Shown here piece by piece: positions 32,211 to 44,090 of a stretch of DNA of 64,000 bases; positions within the stretch are counted from its first letter, which is position 1; every line of letters starts with the position of its first letter. The translations under genes and the position numbers were made by a program. This DNA is from Ascaphus truei (lineage: Eukaryota > Chordata > Amphibia > Anura > Ascaphidae). The DNA is taken from NCBI GenBank assembly GCA_036426205.1, contig CM071568.1, positions 230,488,148-230,552,147 on the forward strand, in the 5' to 3' direction. The notes below the pieces were generated by a model. That model was given only the letters and a program-made list of their open reading frames with translations. It was not told the DNA's origin and did no database searches.

Positions 32211-32768
32211 GGGCACCTCATTTTTATTTGTTCCTTTCATTTACTTTTGAAATCGAATATTACTCAAGAATACATTGATAAAACCAGTCACGCTGGATTA
32301 CCATTACTACTGGTATTTAAACTATATATTTTAGAATACTATTGTGGAAAAGCTAGTTAATTGTACACAAATTGTAGGCCAATTCATTGTTTTTGTTCCT
32401 AATTAAAGTTGTTCTATTATTATCTAGCTTTTCCTTGGCTTGTTTGCCAGAAGTTCATCTGCTTTATTACCTTTTGGTTTAGTCCATTTTAGTGACCTTT
32501 CCACTCAATCCAGGAGAAGAGATTTGAGCTGTGCCCTGATAGAGGTTATTTGGTTTATTCGTTTCTTCGTAGTGAGACTCTCTTGTTTAATGTTTCGAGC
32601 TTGACCAGCTCTTTTTGGAGTTTGCATATTTCTTCCTCTCTTCTTCACTTAGAAAAAGGAAAAAGGCTAAAGCGATGACCCCTTCATAACAGATTTATGT
32701 GCTAGCCAAATGGTAAAATCACTGACCTCTGGGGTTGTATTCATGGAAATATATTCTTGTACGTGTTT

Positions 32769-33830
32769 TCAAGTGAAAACATTGCAAGATGTATCTAGTA
32801 TTGAGTCGTTTAGTTTCCACTGTGGTTTATTGAAATGAAGGCGAGGGTCGTTTATTGTGATTTCTAGAGGGGCATGATCCGACCAAGTAATTTGGTCAAT
32901 CTTGGCACTAATAAGCGAAGGAATTAATTTAATATCTGAAAAAATATCATCGATCCTAGAGTAGGTGGAATGGGGGGTAGAATAAAACGTATAGTCTCTC
33001 TCCTTGGGGTTTATGTTTCTCCGAGCATCGCTTACGAACAAGTATTTCATGATATTCTCAAAAGATCTAGACACATGTTTTTCCGATTTAGCGTGCTGCA
33101 TACAAGGAGTTCTAAACCTATCCATGTTAAGATTCATCACTAAATTGAAGTCACACAGAAGCTTAAAAAACCCCTACAAACTGCCGCCAGACATTCAGAG
33201 ATTCTCTAGAGCAGAAGTGCGCAAAGTTTTTTTGTTGCGCCCCCCCTGTGTGCCGGCCCCAGCACTCGTGCGTCCCTCTCCAGTGATCCGGCGACAAATG
33301 ATGCCGCGGGTCATGTGATGTCACGTCACGTGACCCCGCAGGTCATTTGACTTGCATTACCATGACGATGCATCATGTCACCTGACCCCACGGCATTGTC
33401 ATGGCGACGTGACCGCAAACCAGCTGAATCCCGCTGTAAGCCAGCTGTAAGTTGAGGTTGCAGAGGCCTTGCGCGGTCACCCGGCATTTAATTTAAATGC
33501 CTCGGGGAAGAGCGCGGGGCCTCTGCAACTGCCGCGTCCCCAGTAAAATCCTGCGCCCCCCAGTTTGCGCACCCCTGCTCTAGAGCAATTCTAATTGATA
33601 AGCACTTGGAGCGTAAATATTTGCAATAGCATATATTGTATTTCTGAGAGAGCAAATAAAAAATAAATGTATCTACCCTTTTATTTAATCTGAGAATGAG
33701 TCTAGAAATGTAAATGGTACGGGTTTTTTTAACAAAATGGCTACTCTTTTTTTTTTAACAATCGTGGACAATTTCGAGCAATGTGGATAATACTTTTTTA
33801 TAAAACTTCGGAGACTTGAAATTATCGTCA
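32769..33830 (-). pseudogene. Endonuclease domain of the nested L1-like LINE
   Basis: Readable pieces are KKKRVAILLKKPVPFTF and IANIYAPSAYQL (33760-33600, upstream of the hAT insertion), then CDFNLVMNLNMDRFRT (near 33150), RDYTFYSTPHSTYSRIDDIF (near 32960) and ITWSDHAPLEITI (near 32880). The SDH motif is the usual end of an APE-type endonuclease. The frame 33140-32769 (123 codons) is the longest open part. Confidence 0.82.
33212..33577. mobile_element. hAT mini-element, GTGCGCAAA family, copy 1
   Basis: It starts CAGAAGTGCGCAAAG and ends AGTTTGCGCACCCCTG. The perfect 8-bp duplication CTCTAGAG lies at 33204-33211 and 33578-33585. The interior contains GATGTCACGTCACGTGACC repeats and a GC-rich block with ATTTAATTTAAATGCC. 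It sits in L1-like endonuclease sequence. Confidence 0.94.
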
Positions 33831-33880
33831 TATGAGAAATATGTATGTTTGTATCTATGTATGTATGTATGTATGTATGT

Positions 33881-35041
33881 CTTTATTTATATAGCGCCAT
33901 TAATGTACATAGCGCTTCACAGCAATAATACACATGACAATCATATAGATAACAAATAATAAAAAATAACACATAAAGGGGAGAAGTGCTTCAGACATAA
34001 CAGTAACATTTTGGAAAGGGAATCCCTGCTCCGAAGAGCTTACAATCTAATTTGTTGGTGGGATGGACGTACAGAGACAGTAGGAGTGCATTCTGGTAAG
34101 TGCGTCTGCAAGGCCCCATGGTTTATGTATATAGTGTAAAACTATCACTCATAGAGCTACTCATATGCTTCCTTAAGCAGGTGTGTTTTGAGTTGGGTCT
34201 TAAAGGTTACTAGAGAAGGTGCTTGTCGGATTTTGAGAGGAATGGCATTCCAGAGGTCTGGGGCAGTCAGTGAGAAAGGTTTAAGGTGGGAGAGGACTTT
34301 AGATACAAACGGAGTACAGAGAAGACATCCTTGAGCAGAACGCAAGAGTCGGGATGATGTATAGCAAGAAATTAGGGCTGAGATGTAAGGAGGAGCAGAA
34401 GAGTGTAAAGCTTTAAAAGTGAGGAGAATTAAGTGTGTGATACGGGATATGATAGGAAGCCAGAAGGGGGATGTCAGCAGGGGAGACGCTGAGACAGATT
34501 AAGGAAAGAGTAGAGTGATTCTGGCAGCAGCGTTTAGGATAGATTGTAGGGGAGACAGGTGAGAGGCAGGAAGGCCAGAAACCAGGAGGTTACAGTAGTT
34601 GAAACGGGAAAGAATGTGGGTCTGTGTCAGAGTTTTTGCAGTCGGGCAACAGAGGAAAGGGTGTATCTTTGTAATACTGCATAGGAAAAAAAGACAAGTT
34701 TTAGCTACCTTTTGAATGTGAGAGGAGAATATGAGAGGAGTCGAGTGTGACCCCTAAGCAGCGTGCTTGGACTACTGCAAAAACTAAATCTGTCTCAGAG
34801 TCTGATAATTAGTTATTTTTGTGAGGGCTGTTTCAGTGGAGTGAGCAGTGCAGAAGCCAGATGGTAGAGGGTCTAGGAGAGAGTAGGTGTTGAGAAAATG
34901 GAGCAAGCGAGAAAATACAAGACGTTCAAGGAGTTTAGAGGCCAAGGGCAGGAGGGAGACAGGCCGATAGTTAGAAAGACAGGTAGGGTCAAGCTTGATT
35001 TTATGAGTAATTGTATAACTGTTGCATGTTTGAAGGAACAT
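33881..35041 (-). mobile_element. L2/CR1-like LINE, second copy with internal deletion
   Basis: The 3' end CTTTATTTATATAGCGCC (plus strand, 33881) abuts a GTAT microsatellite (33841-33880), the tail repeat. The minus strand reads the C-terminus ([16 protein letters not shown] ... HLLKEAYE, 34345-34157), a thumb region with stops, then jumps to the RT N-part ([20 protein letters not shown] ... [10 protein letters not shown], 34985-34800). The RT core with the catalytic box is absent. Confidence 0.88.
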
Positions 35042-35090
35042 GGGAGAAGGAGTGGCTCAGTGGGTAAAGACACTGACTGACACTGAGATT
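35042..35090 (+). repeat. tRNA-derived SINE head, truncated
   Basis: GGAGTGGCTCAGTGGGTAAA resembles the 5' part of a tRNA with an A box (TGGCTCAGTGGG), as in vertebrate SINEs. No B box follows, so it is not a tRNA gene. Confidence 0.45.
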
Positions 35091-35574
35091 GAGAATGGAG
35101 AAGTCAGAGAGAGAAAAGTTGAGAGAAAATATGAGAATATTTAATTATAAAAGATACATTGTATACTTGACCCATGAGAAGATGGGCATTAATGTTTTCA
35201 TAGCTTGTACTAGGTGAAAACGTGGGGAGGTATTATGGAGTTTTACCCAAACTGGGAAAGGGGGAAACCAAAAACCTAGGAAATCTCAGTATCCCAAGCG
35301 ATATTCGTTTGCTTAAAACAAGGGACAACAGGGGGCGCTTGCACGGTACTGATGAGTACAGTCACATATAGTAGATACATTAAGGGAGGGTTAAGGCCAG
35401 ATGCCTTCAATATGACCCAGTCCCTGATTGGTGGGTTAACATGCAACATTAAAAGAGTAACATGAAACCAGTAACATGGAAAAGGTCACTGACAACTTGC
35501 AACATTTCTCCCGAGTACATAGTTAACCCCTGGTCCCTGAAGTGCTGGAACTAGGCTACACACCACAGATTATA
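35091..35574. other. Unassigned stretch
   Basis: A+T-rich, no coding or repeat signal recognised. Confidence 0.35.
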
Positions 35575-35578
35575 TACA

Positions 35579-36425
35579 TGTAGCCCCCTGTAAACAGCAC
35601 GGGCTATATGTCTTTCTCCTACTGTGGTAAGTCCTGTTAAGGGCAGGCGCCAGTAGTAATCGTGGGTTTTCCCCCTTCACGCCCTGCCCTGAGTGATAGA
35701 TGCAGGCCCCTGACTCTGCTGCAGACATGAGACAGAGGGGAGGTCCTGCTGACATCATGAGGGGTGGGGCGGACTCTATTTAGCTTGTGCTTGTTATGTG
35801 GAGTTGGAGGAGAGAGGTTCTGTCCCGGGAACCAGGAGAGAGAGAGACTACAGTCCTAGGAGGTTGGAGAGTGAGCAGAGCTAGAGTGGACCAATGCCCC
35901 TCCTCACCCTACTGAGGGGGTGAGGGGGAGAATCTACCCCCACCCAGAGGATATCCTCTGAGGTGGGCATTGGGGGTATTGAGGCCCCCCAGAGACCATC
36001 CTGCAGGAGTACAATCTGGAGGAGAGGAGAGGAGAGGAGGAGGAGATCTGGTGTACGTTGGAGTGCCTTGGGCATATAACCGGTCGTGTACTGCTGCTGC
36101 TGTGTGCCAGATAAGAGAATAAAGACCTTGCTGATTTTACCTAAGACTGTGTGATTCTGGAGCATTCACCCTGGGACCAGGGATCTTCTTCTATAATGGT
36201 CCTTCCCCACATCCCTGGGAAGTTATAGAAGATGGAGGCGCTGTACCACTAGGAGAATGGAGGCAACTACCCCAGAAGCCTGGTCCTGTGTCCCCAACAT
36301 TACCACGGGAAGCTCAGGCCCTCCTGTTACCAGCAGGTACGCACCACCAATTCACATGTAGCCAGCCCTCACTACACCCTAGATATGGCATCTGTGTCGG
36401 GGGGGGGGGGGGGATATGGGTTACA
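35579..36425 (+). mobile_element. Solo LTR, TGTAGC family, copy 2
   Basis: TGTAGCCCCC...GGTTACA, 847 bp, with TACA on both sides (35575-35578 and 36426-36429). AATAAAGACC (36117) is followed by a GTGTGATTCTGGAGCATT block matching copy 1. A poly-G run (36398-36413) lies near the 3' end. ORFs here are not coding. Confidence 0.8.
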
Positions 36426-36429
36426 TACA

Positions 36430-39070
36430 TAATACAGATGTATTACTGACAGGTATGGGTAATGGCAGGCTTAACCTTTATTCAAAGCAGCCAAATCTAC
36501 CCCTATTGTCACAGATACCATGTTCAGTTGATGTAGCGCCTACTTGAAGACAGATTATTTCACTACCTTCACTTTTAGGCCACGACATCCTCCAGCAATT
36601 CAGGGAAACCAAGAGTGGATTCCATATGGTGTCGTACGTAAATAATACTTTATTATAGATTTATTTTCTTTTTCAAACTTTTTCGTTTTGGGTGCTGTTC
36701 AGCACCAAAACATTAATAGGGCAGTTAGTTGTAAACATTTCCCTCCCAAAAACAGTTGTATAAGGTCTTGACCTGGAGCATGAGCTGCAAAAGGTTCCTC
36801 CTATTCCTGTCCCTCTCTGGTTTAAGAAACGTCACTCTTGGGCTTTTTCACCAAAGTTTTAGAATGTGGGGAGCAGCACAATACAAGGTGACCAGGCAAA
36901 GTCCAGTCCTGAGCTTCCAGCCTGAAACTCTTGATCGAGCTTGCTATCCAGGTCTAGGGGTCAGGTCCGTGGTTGGTTTCTATAAACAGATAGGTGAGAC
37001 TTGAATTGTTGCAGGTATTGATATTACGATTTAGTGCACATCCATTAGGGACTGACTGGTGGGCCACTTGATTTATTGTAATGTTCTTTTGCTCTCTTGG
37101 GCCACTTCTAGGTATGGACATTATATATGGTGCCTTCTTGCTGTTGTGAGTCATATTTTATTTTTTTTATAATCAGTGTCTGCAGAGATTTACAGCATTC
37201 CACAGTGATGATTAACTCTGACTCCAATCCAGTTCCAAATGTAGGATTTCCTGGTCAAAATACTACATTTCCTGGTGGGGAGATAACATTTCCTGGTCAA
37301 AAATCCCTGTCCCAAAACATATTTAAACGGTGATGATACGTTTATGTAACAATAGTTTTAAATTGAAGGAGGACAATAGACCCCTCTTTGTGAGATGTCC
37401 TTCCCTCCCTCTGTTGTTCTGCAGTTAACAAACCTGCAGCAGCTGCAGTCAGTGTGCAAGTCACTGTCTTGCACAAAAGGTCCCCCGAACCGCCATGGGC
37501 TACCTAACTGAAAGTGACTGACATGTAAGTGCCAGCCCCATATTATCATGATGATATCATATAATAAATATATCCAGGGGCATGGCCAGGACTGCAGCTG
37601 AGGTACTGTAGGGCAATTTGGGTTGTTGTTGGGGTATTAATGATGCAGAGTGCAAAGCCAGAAGGAGCTAGTGGATGTGACTTGGCATTGCACCTATACA
37701 GACCAGTTATATTGCGTGTCAGTGTATAGTGCAGTATACACTGACAAAGCGTATAACTGGACAGCACTTTATACTAACAGGGTACAAGTGGTAGGAGGAA
37801 GAAGGGGTGACACAGGGGGGGGAGGGAGACCGGAGAGGGTTCGACAGTGGGGGACAAGAGGGGACAATGGGTCACAGCGGGGCAATGGGTGACAGGGGGA
37901 GGGACAGTGGGAGACAGGAGAGGCAGTTTGTGATAGTCCCTTCCTTCTCCATGTTTGCTCTGCTCTGCCGTCACGTTGTCCTCTTTCCTTCTGGCTCCAC
38001 ATGGAGCTCTCTCTCTCTCTCGCTCATTTCCCTTGCCGATAACAGCCGCCTGGGTGCACGCGCATTCACCCCATGATGTTCTGCCTCTGACGCATCACCT
38101 CGAATCCTACAGCCCTTCCCCTCCCCTGCGTATGCAGCCGACACCTCTACATCTTAACGCCAGCGGCCCAGTTTCCCGTTTTATTTTTATTTAATCCCGA
38201 TTCCATGTCAAATTTCTCGGGAATTGGAAACACTGCTCAAACCTCTTGTATTATTGCTCATACAGACCTGACTCTCCAGTGTTAGGCTGGTATGTTGCTC
38301 GTTCTTCCTCAAGGGATGTTTTTTTAAACTGGTCTTGTGAAATAAAATGCAGATTATGCATAATATGGAAGGGTCACACTACAGAAACAGTTTTCTGTGT
38401 GGATCACAGTGGAATATCAGATTACAGCAGAGAAGTCTCAGAACAATTAAAATAATGCACTGTTGAAAATGCCTTGTTGCCTCATTTCACTTTTGTGTTA
38501 AATACACATAGTACAAAGGCATTGTTAAGGCATTGTTAAATTATATTCATATCTATACATATACAAGGATTTTTGTGAACATTTTATTAATTTAGAAATG
38601 TTGTACTAATATTGTATTAGTACAAAATCAGACCTGTTCCAGTAAACAAATACATTATAAAGAGAAAAATCATTGTAAAAGCAGTTTAATGGTATGCCAT
38701 GTATGAAATAAAAATGCCATCCTTTTAGCACACATAGTTGTCAAATTGTTAAAGGACAACCACCTTAACAACATTTTTCAGATAAGAGAGGCCACAAAGC
38801 AGTACTGTACCGGCCAAATCGATACAGTTGGAGGGTCAGTTAACATTGCCCTCAGGAGCTTGGTTGGCTCTAAGCTTCATGGGTGAAAGTCTCCCCCACA
38901 AACTGTTTTTCCTTGTGGGCAGAATATTTGAGGCCCAGGACAAACGTGAAGAATGGGGCCCCTTCAAATGGTACAACATAATCCAAGGCCGCAGACAGAT
39001 TTTCCGGGGCCCAGGACTACAGTTCTGACCGGCCCGCCGTCCTCCCGAGCCCCATTGCACACCTAGCGAG
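36430..39070. other. Unassigned 2.6-kb stretch
   Basis: No gene recognised. Visible small items are a perfect hairpin GTTTTGGGTGCTG/CAGCACCAAAAC (36685-36712), three ACATTTCCTGG-type direct repeats (37240-37300), and a G-rich GGGGGACAGTGGG array (37810-37920). Frames of 60-90 codons show no family motif. Confidence 0.4.
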
Positions 39071-39076
39071 ACCCCT

Positions 39077-39950
39077 TGTCACGCTTGTGCTCTCCTCACA
39101 AGCGCAGGGAAGAAAGGGAAGGACCCGCTAGCGAGGTGAAGAGGCCGCAGGGGATACGAAGGGAGTAAGTTGCCGCGCAGCTGGGGATCAGCGCACGCAG
39201 TCACGTGACCGCGCCGCGCGCATGAGAATGCACGACGCGTCCGTAGGTGCGGTGCCTGCTCAGAGACACAAGTGATCCAGCTGCACGCGCGTGAACGCTC
39301 AGACAGCAGAGCGGGAGTGCGCGCGCTCTCAGGCTCCAACGCGGGGGTTGCGGGAAGCCAATGCTTCAGCACAGGAGTCTGAAACGGAAACCAGGAAACA
39401 TGGAACATGGAGTCCAGAGCACAAGGTAACATCCAGAGAAGGATTGCTTCTTGGAGAACGTCCAGACTTCTTAAAGGCATAGTGACAGAAACAGCAAGGT
39501 GCAGCGAAACTAAACATAACATAAGGGTTCTTAGTCTAATCCATTGGCCAAGGAATTATAAGCCTGCTACCACGTCAAGGTGAACCCTACTAAGCAGGTA
39601 CCTACACTACCGACGGTAAACTAACCTCAGTAGTATAAGAGTGACTGTCCCAGTCTTCCGGAATCCACAGGAGATAAGTAAAGGTCTCAAGGAGGTCCAG
39701 ACAGGAACAGTGTGTGATGAGTACTAGCAGGCACAAGGGCTGGTAGCAAAACCCTAAATGAAAAGAGAAAGTCAAAGAGAGGCTTACTTCCTGTCAGGAG
39801 GAAGAGGGCAGGGTTTGCCAGAAAGCAAGATGGCGTTGCTTGCTTCAGAATCCTTAAAGACACAGGATCTTGACTCGCAGCTAGAGGGCGGCGATCAGAA
39901 GTAAACAGATAAGGAAGGAACACGCCGCAGGGGGCGTGTTCCGCGCATCG
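39077..39950 (-). repeat. Possible chromovirus LTR fragment
   Basis: It begins TGTCACGCTTGTGCTC, like the family A LTR end TGTCACGCCTGTATGC. It has a comparable layout: CpG-rich block, TCCAGAGCACAAGG / GGAGGTCCAGACAGGAACA segments, then cassette-like AAGGAACACGCC. The far LTR end and partner are not found. A short related piece is near 51715-51800 (TTGGCCAAGGCATTGTAAGC). Confidence 0.4.
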
Positions 39951-39959
39951 GTACGCCCC

Positions 39960-40850
39960 TCTATTTTCCTCCCTCTGCCTATGCATTTCTCTCTCCTCCG
40001 TCTCACCTCTCACTCTCTCCATTAATTACCCCACTCACTCAATCCCCCCGTCTCATGTATTTCTCTCCCCTGCGTCTCACTCTTACTCCCTCTTTTCCTC
40101 ACTCACCCCTTCTCTCCTCTCAGTCTCCCCCCTCCGTCAATTACCCCACTCAATCCCCCTCCTCAGACTCATTCTCTCCCCCCTCACACAATTCCCCACA
40201 CAAAAATACCAAAAAAACACACTCCCAATGCAAAAAACTTCCCACCCTCAAATACATACCCCAAAAAATTCCCACCCCACAAATATATACCCCAAAAAAT
40301 TCCCACCCCCCAAATATATATAGCCTCCCCCCAAATATATACAAACCACCCCAAATAAAAAATTTTTTAAAACACCTCCCCAATACATATAACCCCCATA
40401 CATATATAAAAAAAATACATATAAAAAAGTCCCCAATGCTCATATAAAAAAATCCTAGTAAATATAAAAAAAAAAAGCGCCAGTACATATTAAACCCCCC
40501 AGTACATATTAAACCCCCCAGTACATATTAAACCCCCCAGTACATATTAAACCCCCTAGTACATATTAAAAAAAAACAGTACATATTAAAAAAATAGACT
40601 TGAACCTCAAAGAGATTCACTCTTACTCTCTTTTACTCTCTCTTTTCCTCACTCGCCCCCTCTCTCCTCCCCTCCGTCAATTACCCCCACTCAATCCCCC
40701 TCCTCAGACTCATTCTCTCCCCCCTCACACAATTCCCCGCACAAAATATAAAAAAAAAAAAACACCCCCAATGCAAAAAACTTCCACTCCCCAAAACATA
40801 CCAAAAAAAATCCCCACCCCCCAAATATATACAACATATACCGTGGTGAT
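39960..40850. repeat. Pyrimidine-rich tract with a duplicated block
   Basis: The block CTCTTTTCCTCACTC ... TCAATTACCCCACTCAATCC ... CCTCACACAATTCCCC occurs at about 40080-40210 and again at 40640-40745. Between them are TTCCCACCCCCCAAATATATA units (40240-40340) and about six copies of the 20-mer CAGTACATATTAAACCCCCC (40481-40590). Confidence 0.85.
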
Positions 40851-41764
40851 GGTCAGTCCGGGCCCCGTGACTACTGGAGGGAGGAACGACCATGGGGGGG
40901 TGACAGCCAGGAGGGTAACTGCCGGGGGGCAACTGCCGGGGGGCAACTGCTGAGTGGGCTGCAAGGCGGGGGTGACTGCCCAGGAGGGAGACTGCCGGGG
41001 GGAGGAGGGGGGACTGCCAAGGAGGGGGCTTCCGGGGGGGGGGGGGTTGACTGCTGTGGAGGGTGACAGTCGGGGAGGGAGCCCCACCGCCACCAGGATA
41101 CTTGTACTGGCTGTCCCCCCCCCCTCTCGGCGACTGCTGAGGAGGGTGACTGCTGGGGGAGGGGGATGGCAGCCAAGGCGAGGGGGGGGGTGACTGCCAG
41201 GGAGGGTGACTGCCGGGGGGCCCGATGACTTCCGGGGGGCCTGGAGGCCAGACAGAGCAGTTGCTGTCGGGTCCCGGTTCTCCCCACCTGCAGGCCTCTT
41301 CCTCTCTGTCCCACGCCGGACCCTCTGACTTCAGCCTGCGGGACTCCCACTCATGGTGCCACGTGCCGGAAGCTGGGCCAAGATTACCAAGAGGCCAGTC
41401 GCACACTGACGTCAGAGGGCCCGGCGTGGGATTGAGAGAGAGGAAGAGGCCTGCAGGTGGAGAAAGCCAGAGCCCGGTGGCTACTGCTTTGTCCGACTAC
41501 CGGGCCCGGGACACTTGTACTGACTGTCCCCCCCTCTCGGTGGCCCTGACATCATTCTGTGTACTTTGCTCCCTCCTGTCTCTTTGTTTCCCCCTCTCCT
41601 CATGTCTTTCTCTCTCCTTTTCCCCCTAGTCTTTCTCACACCCTTTTTTATTCCATCTTTCCCCCTTCTGTCTCTGCTCTTCCTTCCTCTCATCTATTTC
41701 TCTTCATGCCCCCTGCACCGTTAGCATGTCTTTCTCTCCTCTCCCCGGCATGTCTCTCTCTTCT
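40850..41764. repeat. GC-rich GGGAGGGTGACTGCCGGGGG minisatellite and flank
   Basis: From about 40860 to 41230 degenerate units of GGTGACTGCCGGGGGGCAAC recur. Long proline-rich minus-strand frames (up to 241 codons) are translations of this array. The rest is CT-rich flank. Confidence 0.8.
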
Positions 41765-42069
41765 TAGGCCGCGTCCATGTTTAGTGCGTGCGCACGGCGT
41801 CACCCACGCCTGAAGCAGGAGAGATTTCAGTCCTGTAGGGAGACGCGATGGGGAGGCGTGTCGGTGGGAGGCGCGTGGTAGTGACATCAGGGAACTGGTT
41901 CGTCCTCATTAAGCAAACCACTCAAGTGACCCGGCCGTCGCACTGCAAAGACAAAATAATTTGTCTCCTGTAGCTTCGCTCTTCCCGACGCTCACGTGTG
42001 CACGCGCACTATAGACGTTACCATTCACATTAATGTCCTTCATCGCGCCGCTGCATGGACGCGGCCTTA
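41765..42069. mobile_element. TIR mini-element, AGGCC family, diverged copy 2 (305 bp)
   Basis: TAGGCCGCGTCCATG at 41765 is inverse to CATGGACGCGGCCTTA ending 42069. An internal segment (AACTGGTTCGTCCTCATTA ... CACTCAAGTGACCCGGCCG) matches copy 1 (AGCTGGTTTGCCCTCATTG ... GCTCACGTGACCGGCC), so they are one family with changed termini. Confidence 0.8.
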
Positions 42070-42474
42070 CACTTCTCATCTCATTGTTTCTCTGTCCTCC
42101 CCTCATGTATTTATCTTATTTGGCCCTCATGTCTTTTTTTCCTCCCTATTCCATTTTCTCACTCATGCCATTCTCTTTATTTAATCCCCCATATATTTTC
42201 ACCTTCATGTCATCCTCTCTCTAACAACCTGAGGTTTCTTTTCCCCGCATCTTTTTCTCTTTTTCTTCCCCTTTCAAACTCTTTCCCCATCCTGTCTCGC
42301 TATCCTTTTCTCCCCCTCATGTCTCTCTCTCTTTTCTCCCCCTCATGGCTTTCTCTCTTTGTTATTCCCCCGCTTCACTGTCGTCCTGTATATTGGGAGG
42401 GACAACGAAAGAAGGGGTATCGCTACTGTTCTAAACTAGGTATAGATTTATAAAAAATAGTGTCTAGAGGTTTT

Positions 42475-43195
42475 ACAATAGTGTCTCTCTTTTCTCCCCC
42501 TCGTGTCTCTCTTTTCTCCCCCTCGTGTCTCTCTTTTCTCCCCCTCGTGTCTCTCTCCTTTCCCCCCTCCTGTCTCTCTCTTCTCCCCTCCTGTCTCTCT
42601 CTTCTCCCCTCCTGTCCCCCTTTTTTCCTCTCCTGTCTCTCTCTATTTTCCCCCTCATGTCTCTCTCTTTTCTCCCCCTCGTCTCTCTCTTTTCTCCCCC
42701 TCATGTGTCTCTCTTCTCCCCCTCATGTGTCTCTCTTCCCCCCCTCATGTGTCTCCCTTTTCCTGTCATGTCTCGCTCTCTTTTTCTCCCCCTCATGTCT
42801 CACTCTCTTTTTCTCCCCCTCATGTCTCGCTCTCTTTTTCTCCCCCTCATGTCTCGCTCTCTTTTTCTCCCCCTCATGTCTCGCTCTCTTTTTCTCACCC
42901 TCATGTGTCTCTCTTCTCCCACTCATGTCTCTCTCTCTCTCTCTGGTTTCTCTCTCTCTGGTCTCTCTCTGGTCTCTCTCTCTCTCTCTCTCTGGTCTCT
43001 CTCTCACTCTCTGGTCTCTCTCTCACTCTCTGGTCTCTCTCTCTCTCTCTGGTCTCTCTCTCTCTCTCTCTCTGGTCTCTCTCTCTCTCTCTCTCTCTGG
43101 TCTCTCTGGTCTCTCTCTCTCTCTCTCTCTCTCTGTGGTCTCTCTCTCTCTCTCTCTCTCTCTGGTCTCTCTCTCTCTCTCCCCCCCCCCTTATG
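42475..43195. repeat. CT-rich minisatellite TCTCTCTTTTCTCCCCCTCATG
   Basis: About 20 units of 20-25 bp (TCTCCCCCTCATGTCTCGCT type) are followed by CT runs broken by TGGT (42950-43175). All three frames stay open (276, 260, 291 codons) and encode S/L/F-rich artefacts. Confidence 0.95.
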
Positions 43196-44090
43196 TATTT
43201 CTCTCTTGCACTTTATTTTCTCTTTGTCTTTTTCTCTCTTCCTTTCTCTCTTCTTCCCTTTCATGTCTGTATTTCCCCCTTCTGATTTAACCCCTTCCCT
43301 CCCTCTCACCTTTCCCAGCCTGTCTCTCAAGCTCCAGCCCCGTGTTGCTCTAATTGAGCCCCCGCCCCCTGACCAGACCCCGCCCACATATAGGAAATGA
43401 CTGTGCGGACAGCAGGGGCCCCCTAACACTGTCGAGCCTGGGACAGCAGTCCTTGCTGTCCCCCCTTGTCGGCGGCTCTGCTTGTGGGCCCCTAGACAAA
43501 GTACACAGACATTGTGGGGAGCAGGACAAACATTTTAAGCAGGGCCCCCCGTGTCAGCAGTATTGCGAGCCACCCCCCCCCATTTCTCACATCACGAGCC
43601 CCCTCTCTTTCCCCCCCCCTCTTCCCATGTATTTCTCTCCCTTCCGTCTCACCCCCGCGAATCACGACAACAGAAAGAATAGAAAAACAAACGCCCCCAA
43701 CAGACAGAGAAAAAGACCAACCCCCCCATAGACAGAGAAAAAGAACCCCAAGCACTCCAAGAGAGGAGAGGAGAGATGAGAGATAGAGAGCATGATGAGA
43801 TGATAGTTATAGAGATAGTAGACTATAGAGAGTAGAGAGAAAAAAAACAAACCCACACCCCCCCCAATACATATAAAAAATGCACCCCCCCAAGCACCTC
43901 CAATAATATATCTATAAATATATAGATATGATTAGTAGTAGTAGATATAGATAAAACAGGATGCCCCCGTTAATACATATAACAATACCCCAATGCCCCC
44001 CAATAATATATAAAATACTCCCTATATAATATAAAAATACAGGCTTCCCTGGGTACAGGCCAGGCCGTCAGAAATCCCCAGCGCGCGCCG
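43195..44090. repeat. Low-complexity flank sharing sequence with a hAT mini-element
   Basis: CACGAGCC ... CCCATGTATTTCTCTCCCTTCC (43586-43650) matches, inversely, the interior of the hAT element at 13349-13801 (its minus strand has CACGAGCCACTTC ... CCCATGTATTTCTCTCCCAT). GA-rich and AT-rich microsatellites follow (43740-43960). Confidence 0.7.

Larger units (their letters stand above)
26831..33840 (-). mobile_element. L1-like LINE ORF2, old copy broken by three nested insertions
   Basis: On the minus strand the pieces run in order: endonuclease (33830-32769), linker, RT start (32200-31914), RT centre and thumb (28825-28070), C-terminal region (28070-27841 and 27017-26860). Three insertions split it: hAT mini-element 33212-33577, L2/CR1-like LINE 28843-31896 and solo LTR 27018-27840. 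Each has its own target duplication in L1 sequence. All frames are interrupted by stops. The family is L1/Tx1-like by motif order, and clade assignment needs a search. Confidence 0.8.

Noticed and set aside
35042..35090. tRNA gene
   Set aside because: Only an A-box-like segment is present. There is no B box and no acceptor stem pairing.
39079..39522. 147-codon minus-strand ORF as a host exon
   Set aside because: It lies in CpG-rich LTR-like sequence, with no splice context or recognisable domain.
42460..43400. Three overlapping 260-291 codon ORFs
   Set aside because: CT-rich minisatellite and microsatellite read in all frames. No domain.
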